Assembly: GCF_020781835.1 (NCBI RefSeq) | Contig: NZ_JAJGNJ010000002.1 | Coordinates: forward strand, 310,001-374,000 | DNA: 64,000 nt | Direction of reading: 5' to 3' | Origin: Microbacterium testaceum | GTDB taxonomy: Bacteria; Actinomycetota; Actinomycetes; Actinomycetales; Microbacteriaceae | Part shown: piece after piece, positions 1 through 6,669 of the stretch | Layout of the letters: every line of letters starts with the position of its first letter | Position numbering within the stretch: position 1 is the first letter of the stretch | Notes under the pieces: generated by a model | Told to the model about the DNA's origin: nothing | Database searches by the model: none | The model's input: the letters and a program-made list of their open reading frames with translations, nothing else | Program-made: the position numbers and the translations under genes

Positions 1-341
1 CCGGTCTGCTGTTCGCGCCCCGCGCGGCCACCGTGCTGTGGGTCGTCCTGATCGGGCTGCCACCGCTGCTGTTCCCGATGGTGCTGGTGCTGTTCGGGCT
101 GCGCACCCGGTCGCACGAGACGGCCGTCGCGCTGAGCGGCTTCGTCCAGAGCCTCGGTTACGCTCTGGCCGCGCTCATGCCGCTCGCGATCGGCGTGACC
201 CACGAGATCACCGGCGGGTGGACCGCCGGTCTGCTGGTGCTCGCCGGGGTCATCGCGGTCGTGGTCCCCGCGGGCATCGTCGTGGCGCGCTCGGAGACGA
301 TCGAGGAGGCGTGGGAACGCCGCCACGGCCGGGCGTGGTGA
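1..341 (+). CDS. MFS transporter, C-terminal part (CynX/NimT-like)
   Basis: The reading frame is open from the left window edge (codons start at base 3) to a TGA at 339-341, so only about the last 112 residues are present. It shows three hydrophobic helices separated by short charged loops, with the pattern GLRTRS-HETAVALSGFVQSLGYALAA between helices, and a charged cytoplasmic tail ending in WERRHGRAW. This layout matches the last transmembrane segments of major facilitator permeases of the CynX/NimT (cyanate/nitroimidazole) type, where a conserved loop precedes the SLGY-containing helix. The substrate cannot be told. The family call rests on this end only and is an inference. Confidence 0.6.
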   Translation, partial: GLLFAPRAATVLWVVLIGLPPLLFPMVLVLFGLRTRSHETAVALSGFVQSLGYALAALMPLAIGVTHEITGGWTAGLLVLAGVIAVVVPAGIVVARSETIEEAWERRHGRAW

Positions 342-348
342 CGAGAGG

Positions 349-531
349 CTAGGCCTTCTCGTCCTCGTATTCGTCGGCGTACTGGTCGGCCCACTTGTCG
401 ACGTACGCGTCTTCACCCGTTTCGGGTGCGCCAAGCTCGCGCTCCAGGGCTGCGTAGTTCACCGAGTAGGTGTCGTACTTCAGCTCACGGGCGATCTTGG
501 TGTTCTTCGCCTTCTGACGGCCACGCCCCAT
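349..531 (-). CDS. DUF3073 domain-containing small protein
   Basis: This 60-residue protein begins with MGRGRQKAKNTKIARELKY, the hallmark start of the actinobacterial DUF3073 family, and ends in a highly acidic tail (DEYEDEKA). The basic N-terminal half and acidic C-terminal half suggest a small RNA- or ribosome-associated protein, but the family's role is unknown. The start was set at 531 because the family motif begins there and a GGGG stretch lies a few bases upstream; an upstream in-frame codon would add eight unrelated residues. It is divergent from the universal stress protein gene, sharing a roughly 160-base promoter region. Confidence 0.85.
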   Translation of the reverse strand: MGRGRQKAKNTKIARELKYDTYSVNYAALERELGAPETGEDAYVDKWADQYADEYEDEKA

Positions 532-695
532 GCGAGACCCCCTCACGATCGACATCGCAGGCCTCGCTGCGGGCCCTGCGTATTGCGGTTCCGGACCGAG
601 CCGGTAAGAGTAACAGCCAGGATATCACGGTGCTTTCTGACCCCGCCTGCCGCCGGTCGACGGAGGGGCACACCGCGCGAGGAGAGGAGCCCCCG

Positions 696-1211
696 ATGGC
701 CGACACCACCCCCGTCCCCCAGCGCGCAGGAGTCGTGATCGCGGGCGTCGTCCCGGGCCAGTCCCCCCGGGTCGTGCGCGCCGCTGCGCGGCAGGCGGCG
801 ATGGCGGGAACGGAGCTCGTGATCGCCCACGTCGACACGACGAGGTTCGTGGCGTTCGAGGATCCCGACGGTTACGTGAACCCGTCCACGGTGGATGTCG
901 TGGGGGCTGCGGCCCGCGCGGCTCTGGCCGAGGTGCAGGCGGCGGCGGAGTCGGCCCTTGCCGGTGACACCGTGTCCTGGTCGGTGCGGCAGGTGATCGG
1001 CGACCCTGCGCTCGCCCTGATCCAGCTCGCGGACGAGCTGGACGCGTCGCTGCTCGTGGTCGGGACGCGCAAGCGCGGCCTCGGCGAGTCGCTGCGGGAG
1101 TTCCTCACGGGTTCTGTCGCGGCGCGGCTCACCCACCGGCAGCACCGCCCGGTGCTGGTCGTTCCGCTGGGTGAGCCGCTCGCGTCCGACGAGGAGCTCG
1201 TCTGGGAGTGA
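696..1211 (+). CDS. Universal stress protein (UspA family)
   Basis: The 171-residue product has the single Usp alpha/beta fold: an N-terminal strand VVIAGVVPGQSPRVVRAAARQAA, a middle QVIGDPALALIQLADELDASLLVVGTRKRG segment, and the C-terminal GSVAARLTHRQHRPVLVVPLG. The G-x2-G-x9-G(S/T) ATP-binding pattern of nucleotide-binding Usp proteins is recognisable as GTRKRGLGESLREFLTGSVA. ATG 696 is preceded by a strong GGAGAGGAG ribosome binding site. The frame stays open well upstream, but with non-coding composition. A general stress role is inferred from the family; nothing in the neighbourhood narrows it. Confidence 0.9.
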   Translation: MADTTPVPQRAGVVIAGVVPGQSPRVVRAAARQAAMAGTELVIAHVDTTRFVAFEDPDGYVNPSTVDVVGAAARAALAEVQAAAESALAGDTVSWSVRQVIGDPALALIQLADELDASLLVVGTRKRGLGESLREFLTGSVAARLTHRQHRPVLVVPLGEPLASDEELVWE

Positions 1212-1214
1212 GAC

Positions 1215-1820
1215 TCAGCCGCGCATCGCGCGGGCGACGGCCTCGGAGGCCTGGCGGAGCGCCGACTCGATCTCGTCCACCGCGGATGCCGCGAGCTCGC
1301 CGCCACGGGCCACGTGCGAGCGCAGCTCGGCGCGTGCGCGACCCCGGAAGTCCGTGAGGGCCGCGTCGGCGCGGTGCAGCTGTTCCCGGCTGCGCGCGCG
1401 AGGGTCGTTCGCCGGAGCGTGGCGGGCCTGCTCCCGCTCGTCGCGCGACGCGGCGGCGAGGTCGGCGCGGAGGCTCCGCATGGCATCACGTACGCTGCCG
1501 CGGACCTCGTCCGCGATGAGCCGGACGCTGTCGGCGAGACCCGCCTGGATGCCTTCGAGGTCTCCTTCTCGAGAGGCCACCTCGGCGCGGCCGGCGTCGG
1601 TGATCTCGTAGACGGTCTTGCGCCCGTCGACGGTCTTGGTCACCAGTCCCTCCTCCTCGAGCTTGGCCAGTCGCGGGTAGATCGTCCCGGCGGACGGGGA
1701 GTAGGTGCCGCCGGTGCGCTCGGTCAGGGCCTGCATGAGGTCGTACCCGTGCCGGGGCGCCTCGGCGAGCAGGCTCAGGATGTACAGGCGCAGGTCGCCG
1801 TGGGAGAAGACGGGAGTCAT
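1215..1820 (-). CDS. PadR family transcriptional regulator
   Basis: The 201-residue protein carries the PadR winged helix at its N-terminus (about residues 8-85), with the diagnostic HGYDLMQALTERTGG and AGTIYPRLAKLEEEGLVTK motifs. A long, charged, helical C-terminal region follows (about 90-200) that probably mediates dimerisation, as in PadR-s2 or Vir-like members. Its ATG overlaps the TGA of the upstream DUF4097 gene (ATGA at 1817-1820), so the two are translationally coupled. PadR proteins usually autoregulate; the paired palindromes ahead of the operon (2683-2722) are the likely operators. The ligand is unknown. Confidence 0.92.
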   Translation of the reverse strand: MTPVFSHGDLRLYILSLLAEAPRHGYDLMQALTERTGGTYSPSAGTIYPRLAKLEEEGLVTKTVDGRKTVYEITDAGRAEVASREGDLEGIQAGLADSVRLIADEVRGSVRDAMRSLRADLAAASRDEREQARHAPANDPRARSREQLHRADAALTDFRGRARAELRSHVARGGELAASAVDEIESALRQASEAVARAMRG

Positions 1821-2665
1821 CACCACTCCTCCTCTCCGGCGAGCTCGTCGGGGCGCAGGCCGGAGACACCGCGGCGGAGCACGGTGATCTCGCCCGAGAC
1901 CGTGTTGACCCGCACGTCGACGAACGATCCCGCGAGGGTGCCGGTCGATCCGGTGTAGTTGGTGGGTCCGGACCCGGATCGCACGTGACCGTCGATCTGG
2001 ACGCGTCCGCTGACCGAGCGCGCGACGTAGTTCGCGGGGAGTTCCCGGTCCAGGCGGATGGTGGCGGAGCCGTTCACGGAGTTCAGGCCGATCGACTGCA
2101 CCGTTCCGGTGGAGTCCACGAGCATCGCGCCCGACACGGTGTCGATCGAGGCCTTCGTGACGGCGCCCGTTGCCGCGATGTCTCCCGAGACGCTGTTCGC
2201 GGTGAGGGCGCCCCGGAGCTCGCGCACCTGCACATCGCCCGAGACGGCATTCAGGCTCACGTCGCCCGCGAGCCCGTCGACGATGATGTCTCCCGAGACG
2301 GTGTTGAGTTTGGCATCCGTCCGCAGTCCCGACACGAGCGCGCTGGCGCTGACCACGCCGAGGGTGAGGGCGACCGTGCGGGGGACGGCGACACTGACCT
2401 CGGCCTTGGGGCCGCCGGAGCCGAAGTTGCGGAACACCTCGAGGAAGTTGTCCCACCGCAGCTGCGGGTGGTCGATCTCGAGCCGGCCGTCGACCATTTC
2501 GATGCGCAGGTCTTTGACCGTGACGCCGTGCACCTCGATGCGGGTGCCGGGGTCGTCGTGCGCGATGACGTCGACCTGACCGCCGACCAGGCCGATCTTC
2601 AGCTCGCGCAGCCCGTCGACGTCGATGACCCGCGTCTCGCCCGGGTGGACGATCCATTTCTCCAT
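1820..2665 (-). CDS. DUF4097 family beta-strand repeat protein
   Basis: The 281-residue protein is built of short repeated beta strands with the recurring pattern S-x-V-S-G-D-I/V (for example TVSGDIIVDGLAGDVSLNAV and NSVSGDIAATGAV), the hallmark of DUF4097/LiaG-like right-handed beta solenoids. It lacks a signal peptide and membrane segments. It is the first gene of the operon with padR; such pairs commonly form stress-responsive regulatory modules in Actinobacteria, although the molecular job of DUF4097 is not established. ATG 2665 was chosen because a GAGGAG ribosome binding site lies just upstream; the frame continues to 2731 through the operator region but without a ribosome binding site. 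Confidence 0.85.
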   Translation of the reverse strand: MEKWIVHPGETRVIDVDGLRELKIGLVGGQVDVIAHDDPGTRIEVHGVTVKDLRIEMVDGRLEIDHPQLRWDNFLEVFRNFGSGGPKAEVSVAVPRTVALTLGVVSASALVSGLRTDAKLNTVSGDIIVDGLAGDVSLNAVSGDVQVRELRGALTANSVSGDIAATGAVTKASIDTVSGAMLVDSTGTVQSIGLNSVNGSATIRLDRELPANYVARSVSGRVQIDGHVRSGSGPTNYTGSTGTLAGSFVDVRVNTVSGEITVLRRGVSGLRPDELAGEEEW

Positions 2666-2682
2666 GGCGATCTCCTCACTCA

Positions 2683-2722
2683 CGATATATCGCGTTGAGC
2701 TCAGTATCGCGATATATCGCGA
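2683..2722 (-). promoter_or_regulatory. Paired palindromic operator of the padR operon
   Basis: Two AT-rich palindromes sit just upstream of the DUF4097-padR operon in otherwise very GC-rich DNA: CGATATATCG at 2683-2692 and the perfect 16-base TCGCGATATATCGCGA at 2707-2722. Their centres are 27 bases apart. The distance from the start codon (18-57 bases) places them over the promoter. Autorepression by the co-transcribed PadR is the simplest reading; direct binding is an inference. Confidence 0.7.
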
Positions 2723-2792
2723 GTTCGTCAACCGGCGCTGGTCGTGTCCGCCGTCTCGCCCAGTCCGCCGTCCGTATGGACGGGGAAACGAC

Positions 2793-2825
2793 GGATGCCA
2801 CGTGCTCGATGAGCACGTGGCATCC
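2793..2825. terminator. Perfect 15-bp hairpin made of the GGATGCC heptamer
   Basis: Bases 2793-2807 and 2811-2825 are exact inverted repeats (GGATGCCACGTGCTC and its complement) with a 3-base loop. It lies between the end of the small membrane protein gene (2892) and the padR operon promoter, so a minus-strand terminator is plausible, although no T-run follows. Its outer bases are the overrepresented GGATGCC/GGCATCC pair. Confidence 0.55.
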
Positions 2826-2891
2826 TGGCGGGCGAACCCGCGGGGGGACGAGGAGCGGCGCGCACCCGAAACGCGCCGACCCTCTCGGGGG

Positions 2892-3056
2892 TTAAACCGG
2901 CTTGCGGCCGCTGATCAAGCGGAACAGCAGCACGATCAGGGCGATGAGGCCGACGATGATCGCGATCCAGAGCAGGAAGTTGGCGGCCTGGCTCAGACCG
3001 CTGAAGATCGCGATGACGATCGCGGCGATGATGATGATGATCAAGAAGATGTTCAT
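2892..3056 (-). CDS. Small two-helix membrane protein
   Basis: This encodes 54 residues with two hydrophobic helices (about 3-19 and 27-47) and a basic end (RLISGRKPV). I do not recognise a family with a known role; similar tiny DUF-type membrane proteins are common in Actinobacteria. ATG 3056 has a good ribosome binding site, AAGGAG six bases upstream, and codon third positions are GC-rich, so it is likely real. It stands alone, divergent from the Rho-N protein gene. Confidence 0.7.
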   Translation of the reverse strand: MNIFLIIIIIAAIVIAIFSGLSQAANFLLWIAIIVGLIALIVLLFRLISGRKPV

Positions 3057-3145
3057 GGGGGGCTCCTTGCTGTTTCCGCGGAAAAGCGGCAACCGGCGAG
3101 TGGTTGGCTTCCACGTTCTCACTCCTCGCCGAAACCGGCAGGGGG

Positions 3146-3173
3146 TTGACGATCCTGGAAATTGGCTGATAGT
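3146..3173 (+). promoter_or_regulatory. Putative sigma-70-type promoter for the Rho-N/topoisomerase operon
   Basis: TTGACG at 3146-3151 and GATAGT at 3168-3173 are separated by 16 bases, a reasonable housekeeping -35/-10 pair, about 100 bases before the ATG at 3277. A local drop in G+C around it supports the call. Confidence 0.4.
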
Positions 3174-3276
3174 CGCGGGTCTCGCCCCGCGACGCGTGCG
3201 CGCGCTCCTGTCAACCCCTCGGACGCGGTCGGCGCGACGGTCGTACCGTCATGACATCCGACGGAAGGAGACGCCG

Positions 3277-3546
3277 ATGCCCCAGGGGCGAGGATCCAAC
3301 AGTCTGAAGGACCCGGACATGTACGAGGAGCTGCGCAAGCAGGGCGACTCGAAGGAGAAGGCCGCACGCATCTCCAACGCCGCCGCCGCCCAGGGGCGCG
3401 GCAAGGTCGGCGCCCGCGGCGGTCACGCCGAGAACTACGAGGACCGCACCGTCGACGAGCTGAAGAAGCGCGCGAAGGACCTCGGCATCACCGGCTACTC
3501 CGGCAAGAAGAAGTCGGAGCTGATCGACATGCTCCGCAACCACTGA
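3277..3546 (+). CDS. Rho termination factor N-terminal (SAP-like) domain protein
   Basis: The 89-residue, strongly charged protein has a C-terminal Rho-N fold (about 52-89): TVDELKKRAKDLGITGYSGKKKSELIDMLRN, a helix-extended-helix module that binds nucleic acids in Rho and in plant and bacterial homologues. The N-terminal half (SLKDPDMYEELRKQGDSKEKAARISNAAA) matches the DUF7218-type small proteins often found beside it. ATG 3277 follows the ribosome binding site GAAGGAGA. Only two bases separate its stop from the topoisomerase IB gene, so the two are almost certainly co-transcribed, consistent with a DNA-binding role. Confidence 0.85.
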   Translation: MPQGRGSNSLKDPDMYEELRKQGDSKEKAARISNAAAAQGRGKVGARGGHAENYEDRTVDELKKRAKDLGITGYSGKKKSELIDMLRNH

Positions 3547-3548
3547 CG

Positions 3549-4514
3549 GTGGCACGACTCGTCCGGGTCCGCCCCTATGAGGACCCGGGCTTCCGTCGAG
3601 TGCGCTCGGGAACGGGCTTCCGCTTCGTCGACCACACCGGCACGGCGGTGCCCGAGCGTGAGGCGGAGCGGGCGCGCGGGCTCGTCATCCCGCCCGCGTG
3701 GCGCGAAGTGTGGATCGCCCAGGAGCCCAACGCCCACATCCAGGCCGTGGGCACCGACGAGGCCGGGCGCCGGCAGTACACGTACCACGCCGACTGGGCG
3801 AAGCGCCGCGACAAGGGCAAGTACGCGCGAGCGCTGCAGCTCGCCGAGGCGCTGCCGCGGGCGCGTGCCCGCGTGACGCAGTCGCTGCGGCGCTCGGACG
3901 TCGACCGCGAGCGCGTGCTGGCGGTGTCATTCCGGCTGCTGGACCAGGTGGCGCCGCGCGTGGGCAACGCGCGGTACTTCGCCACCAATGGCAGTAGGGG
4001 ACTGACGACACTGCAGCGCCGGGATGCCACCGTCGAGGGCGAGCTCATCCGCCTGTCGTTTCCCGCGAAGAGCGGCAAGCGCGCCGAGCTGTCGCTGCAG
4101 GACGCCGAGGTCGCGGCTCTCATGATCGAGCTCGCCGCCGGGCGGTCGCGCGCGGCGCTCCTGAGCTACCGCAAGGGCCGCCGTCGCGTGCCACTCACCC
4201 CCGGCGACGTCAACGCGTACGTGCGGACGCTGACGGGCGGCCCCTTCACCGCCAAGGACTTCCGTACCTTGCGCGGCACGATCCTCGCCGCCGAGGCGCT
4301 CGCCGAAGCCGGTGTCGCCGCGACGAAGAACGAGCGCAAGCGGGTCGAGCTCGCCGCGGTCCGCGCCGCCGCCGCCGCTCTCGGCAACACCCCGGCGGTC
4401 GCCCGATCGAGCTACATCGACCCGCGTGTGTTCTCGCTCTACCGTCGCGGTCGCACGATGGAACGGGGCGGTTCGAAGGATGCCGCGATCCGCCGCCTCA
4501 TCCTGGGCGAGTGA
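3549..4514 (+). CDS. DNA topoisomerase IB (poxvirus-like)
   Basis: The 321-residue enzyme relaxes supercoils through a 3'-phosphotyrosyl intermediate. The N-terminal domain (about 1-90) has the PPAWREVWI and RQYTYHADWAKRRDKGKY motifs. The catalytic domain contains RVGNARYFATNGSRGLTTL, KDFRTLRGT (a catalytic arginine region) and the nucleophile region SSYIDPRVF with Tyr at about 289. Length is close to other bacterial IB enzymes (about 330-350). It starts with GTG two bases after the Rho-N gene. Bacterial IB enzymes are accessory to the essential type IA and II enzymes; why it is paired with a Rho-N protein is unknown. Confidence 0.93.
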   Translation: MARLVRVRPYEDPGFRRVRSGTGFRFVDHTGTAVPEREAERARGLVIPPAWREVWIAQEPNAHIQAVGTDEAGRRQYTYHADWAKRRDKGKYARALQLAEALPRARARVTQSLRRSDVDRERVLAVSFRLLDQVAPRVGNARYFATNGSRGLTTLQRRDATVEGELIRLSFPAKSGKRAELSLQDAEVAALMIELAAGRSRAALLSYRKGRRRVPLTPGDVNAYVRTLTGGPFTAKDFRTLRGTILAAEALAEAGVAATKNERKRVELAAVRAAAAALGNTPAVARSSYIDPRVFSLYRRGRTMERGGSKDAAIRRLILGE

Positions 4515-4516
4515 CC

Positions 4517-4795
4517 TCAGGCCAGGGTGAGGAACAGCTTCTCGAGATCCTCGAGCGAGAGGCGGTCCTCCTCCGTCGCGGCCGCGTCGTCCTCGGTGAG
4601 GCACGTCCGCATCGCGGTGCTGACGATGGCGAAGCCGGCCCGGTCGAGGGCCTTGCTGACGGCCGCGAGCTGCGTGACGACGGCGCGGCAATCGCCACCG
4701 GCCTCCACCGCCTCGATCACGGCGGTGAGCTGGCCGCGGGCACGCTTGAGGCGGTTGGCCGTCTTGCGGATGGTCTCGGCGTCGGTGTCGCTCAC
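4517..4795 (-). CDS. CsoR/CstR-family metal- or persulfide-sensing repressor
   Basis: The 92-residue all-helical DUF156-family protein contains RLKRARGQLTAVIEAVEAG, the classic CsoR helix 1. By position it keeps Cys36 and Cys65 (M. tuberculosis CsoR numbering coincides), but the copper-ligand His61 is Ala. Retention of the two cysteines with loss of the histidine is what distinguishes persulfide-sensing CstR-type proteins from copper sensors. Its GTG start overlaps the TGA of the rhodanese flavoprotein gene (GTGA), with GAAGGGA upstream, so it ends a three-gene sulfur-related operon. It likely represses that operon through the 6651-6666 palindrome. The persulfide assignment is an inference. 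Confidence 0.88.
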   Translation of the reverse strand: MSDTDAETIRKTANRLKRARGQLTAVIEAVEAGGDCRAVVTQLAAVSKALDRAGFAIVSTAMRTCLTEDDAAATEEDRLSLEDLEKLFLTLA

Positions 4796-6450
4796 GGGTG
4801 GGTCCCTTCGGTGGCGGTGCGGCCGGCGAGCCACGTCAGATAGCCGCCGTCGAGGTTGCGGACATCGTGCCCGGCCGCGCTGAGGAGCCGCGCCGCGGTG
4901 TGTCCGCGTTGTCCGACCTGGCAGTGTACGACGAGCGGGCCCGGGGGAAGCGGGACCTGTCCTCGTCTCAGGTCATCGAGCGGGATGACCACACTCCCGG
5001 GAATCGCGCCGGCGGCGACCTCGGCGGGTGTCCGCACGTCGATCACGGTCGCCCCCGCGTCTCGCGCGGCCTCGAGCTCGTGCCACTGGATCGTGCGCGT
5101 CATCCCGGTCCGGAGGTTGTCCGCGACGTAGCCGAGCTGGTTCACGGCGTCCTTGGCCGAGCCGAACGGCGGCGCGTAGGCGAGCTCGAGGCGCGACAGC
5201 CCCGAGGCGGTCACCCCGGTCTGCATCGCCAGCGAGAGGACGTCGATACGACGATCGACGCCGCGGCCGCCCACGATCTGCGCGCCGAGGATCCGATCGT
5301 CGGCGGGGTCGACGAGCAGTTTGGCGGACATGCGCTCGGCTCCCGGGAAGTACCCCGCGTGATCGGTCGGGTGCGTGTGCACGATGCGGTGCGGCGCGCC
5401 CGCAGCTCGCAACTGCGCTTCGCTCGCGCCCACCGTGGCGACGACGAGGTCGAAGACGCGCAGGATCGCGACACCGGTCGCCGGCTCCGCCGGTTCGACC
5501 GCGTCGGTCCCCAGGGCGATCGCGTCGGCGGCGGATCTCCCGTGGCGGTTGGCCAGCCCGGCCATCGTGACCAGCGTCGGGGCGTGCCGGACGGCGTCGA
5601 TCTTCTCGGTCGCGTCGCCGACGGCGAAGATGCGCGGATCGGAGGTGCGGTGCCACGCATCGACGGCGATGCCCCCCGTGTCCCCGATCTTCAGCCCGGC
5701 TTCGCGGGCGAGAGCGCTGTCGGGTCGAGTACCGCGGGCGTCGACGACGAGGTCGGCGTCGAGCGCCTCGCCGGAGGCCAGGACGACCCCGCTCCGGGTG
5801 ACGCGCGCGATCTCGTCGGCGAGGTGCAGATGAACGCCGTGAGTGCGGAGCTCGTCGACGACGGGTGCCGCCATCTCGGCATCCAACGGTCGGAAGGGGA
5901 GTGCTCCGCGGTGGACGAGAGAGACCTGGATGCCACGCCGGGCCAGGTTCTCCACGGCCTCGAGCCCGATGAACCCGCCACCGGCGACGATCGCGCGCGT
6001 CGCGCCGGAGGCGAGGCTGCCGACGATCCGGTCGACGTCGTCGATCGTGCGCAGGGTCACGACGGGGACTGCGTCGTCCGCCCCGATCAGGGGGTGGGCG
6101 GGAAGCGACCCGGGCGAGAGCACGAGCGTGTCGTAGTCCACCACGTCCTCTTCACCCGTCGTCAGGTCTCGCACCCGGACCGTGCGGGCTGCGCGGTCGA
6201 TGGCCCGCACCTCCTGCTGGACGCGGACGTCGAGTGCGAAGCGCGAGCGCAGGCTCTCCGGCGTCTGCACGAGCAGGGCGCTGCGTTCCTGGATCTCGCC
6301 GCCGACGTAGTACGGCAATCCGCAGGAGGCGAAGCTCACGTGCGGGCCGCGCTCGATCACGATGATCTCGCGGTCGTCGTCGAGGCGGCGCAGTCGCGTC
6401 GCCGCGGACATGCCACCGGCCACGCCGCCGACGATGATCGTGCGCGGCAC
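4792..6450 (-). CDS. CoA-disulfide-reductase-like FAD/NAD(P)H oxidoreductase with C-terminal rhodanese domain
   Basis: The 552-residue protein begins with a dinucleotide-binding motif (IIVGGVAGGMSAATRLRRL) and has the single active-site cysteine segment FASCGLPYYVGG typical of CoADR/Npsr enzymes. A second GG-x-GFIGLE nucleotide-binding motif lies near residue 155, and a dimerisation domain includes FPGAERMSAKLLVD. A rhodanese module follows (about 455-545) with DVRTPAEVAAGAIPGSVVIPLDD and the active loop HCQVGQRGH. CoADR-rhodanese fusions reduce CoA persulfides or polysulfides. GTG 6450 follows the small Cys-rich gene by two bases. With the CsoR/CstR repressor and its operator, it probably handles sulfane sulfur in the cytoplasm. 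Confidence 0.92.
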   Translation of the reverse strand: MPRTIIVGGVAGGMSAATRLRRLDDDREIIVIERGPHVSFASCGLPYYVGGEIQERSALLVQTPESLRSRFALDVRVQQEVRAIDRAARTVRVRDLTTGEEDVVDYDTLVLSPGSLPAHPLIGADDAVPVVTLRTIDDVDRIVGSLASGATRAIVAGGGFIGLEAVENLARRGIQVSLVHRGALPFRPLDAEMAAPVVDELRTHGVHLHLADEIARVTRSGVVLASGEALDADLVVDARGTRPDSALAREAGLKIGDTGGIAVDAWHRTSDPRIFAVGDATEKIDAVRHAPTLVTMAGLANRHGRSAADAIALGTDAVEPAEPATGVAILRVFDLVVATVGASEAQLRAAGAPHRIVHTHPTDHAGYFPGAERMSAKLLVDPADDRILGAQIVGGRGVDRRIDVLSLAMQTGVTASGLSRLELAYAPPFGSAKDAVNQLGYVADNLRTGMTRTIQWHELEAARDAGATVIDVRTPAEVAAGAIPGSVVIPLDDLRRGQVPLPPGPLVVHCQVGQRGHTAARLLSAAGHDVRNLDGGYLTWLAGRTATEGTHP

Positions 6451-6452
6451 CG

Positions 6453-6614
6453 TCAGCGACCGAGCAGGCGGGACCACAGGCCGCCGGTCTGGGCGCGGTC
6501 GTGCCCGGGGCAGCGATCGGCGCGCGGCACTCCGGCCATGACGCTGTCGACGTGCTGGCCGCATCCGGCCCAGGTGGTCTTGCCGCAGGTGCGGCAGGTG
6601 ACGGCTCGACACAT
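6453..6614 (-). CDS. 53-residue Cys/His-rich small protein (likely zinc-binding)
   Basis: Translation from ATG 6614 gives 53 residues starting MCRAVTCRTCGKTTWAGCGQ. Cys occurs at 2, 7, 10, 18 and 35, and His at 21 and 38, so CxxC, CxxH and CxxH pairs could bind a metal. The ribosome binding site AAGGAG lies just upstream, the codons show strong GC bias, and it is the first gene behind the operator-containing promoter at 6642-6669, two bases ahead of the rhodanese flavoprotein. It resembles a widespread uncharacterised actinobacterial small protein. The context suggests a redox or persulfide-carrier role, but this is conjecture. Confidence 0.8.
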   Translation of the reverse strand: MCRAVTCRTCGKTTWAGCGQHVDSVMAGVPRADRCPGHDRAQTGGLWSRLLGR

Positions 6615-6641
6615 GTCGGTCTCCTTCGTTGTCGTGCCGCC

Positions 6642-6669
6642 AGTGTACCAATACCCCCGGGGGTATCAA
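6642..6669 (-). promoter_or_regulatory. Promoter with CsoR/CstR-type operator in the spacer
   Basis: On the minus strand TTGATA (6669-6664) and TACACT (6647-6642) form a -35/-10 pair with 16 bases between them. The spacer holds the perfect 16-base palindrome ATACCCCCGGGGGTAT (6651-6666), the G-tract operator form known for the CsoR/CstR family. The start codon at 6614 lies about 20 bases after the expected transcription start. Binding of the repressor encoded at 4517-4795 would block the polymerase. Confidence 0.85.

Noticed and set aside
426..695. N-terminal extension of the universal stress protein
   Set aside because: The extra 90 codons lack coding bias and overlap the DUF3073 gene; ATG 696 has a strong ribosome binding site and fits the family start.
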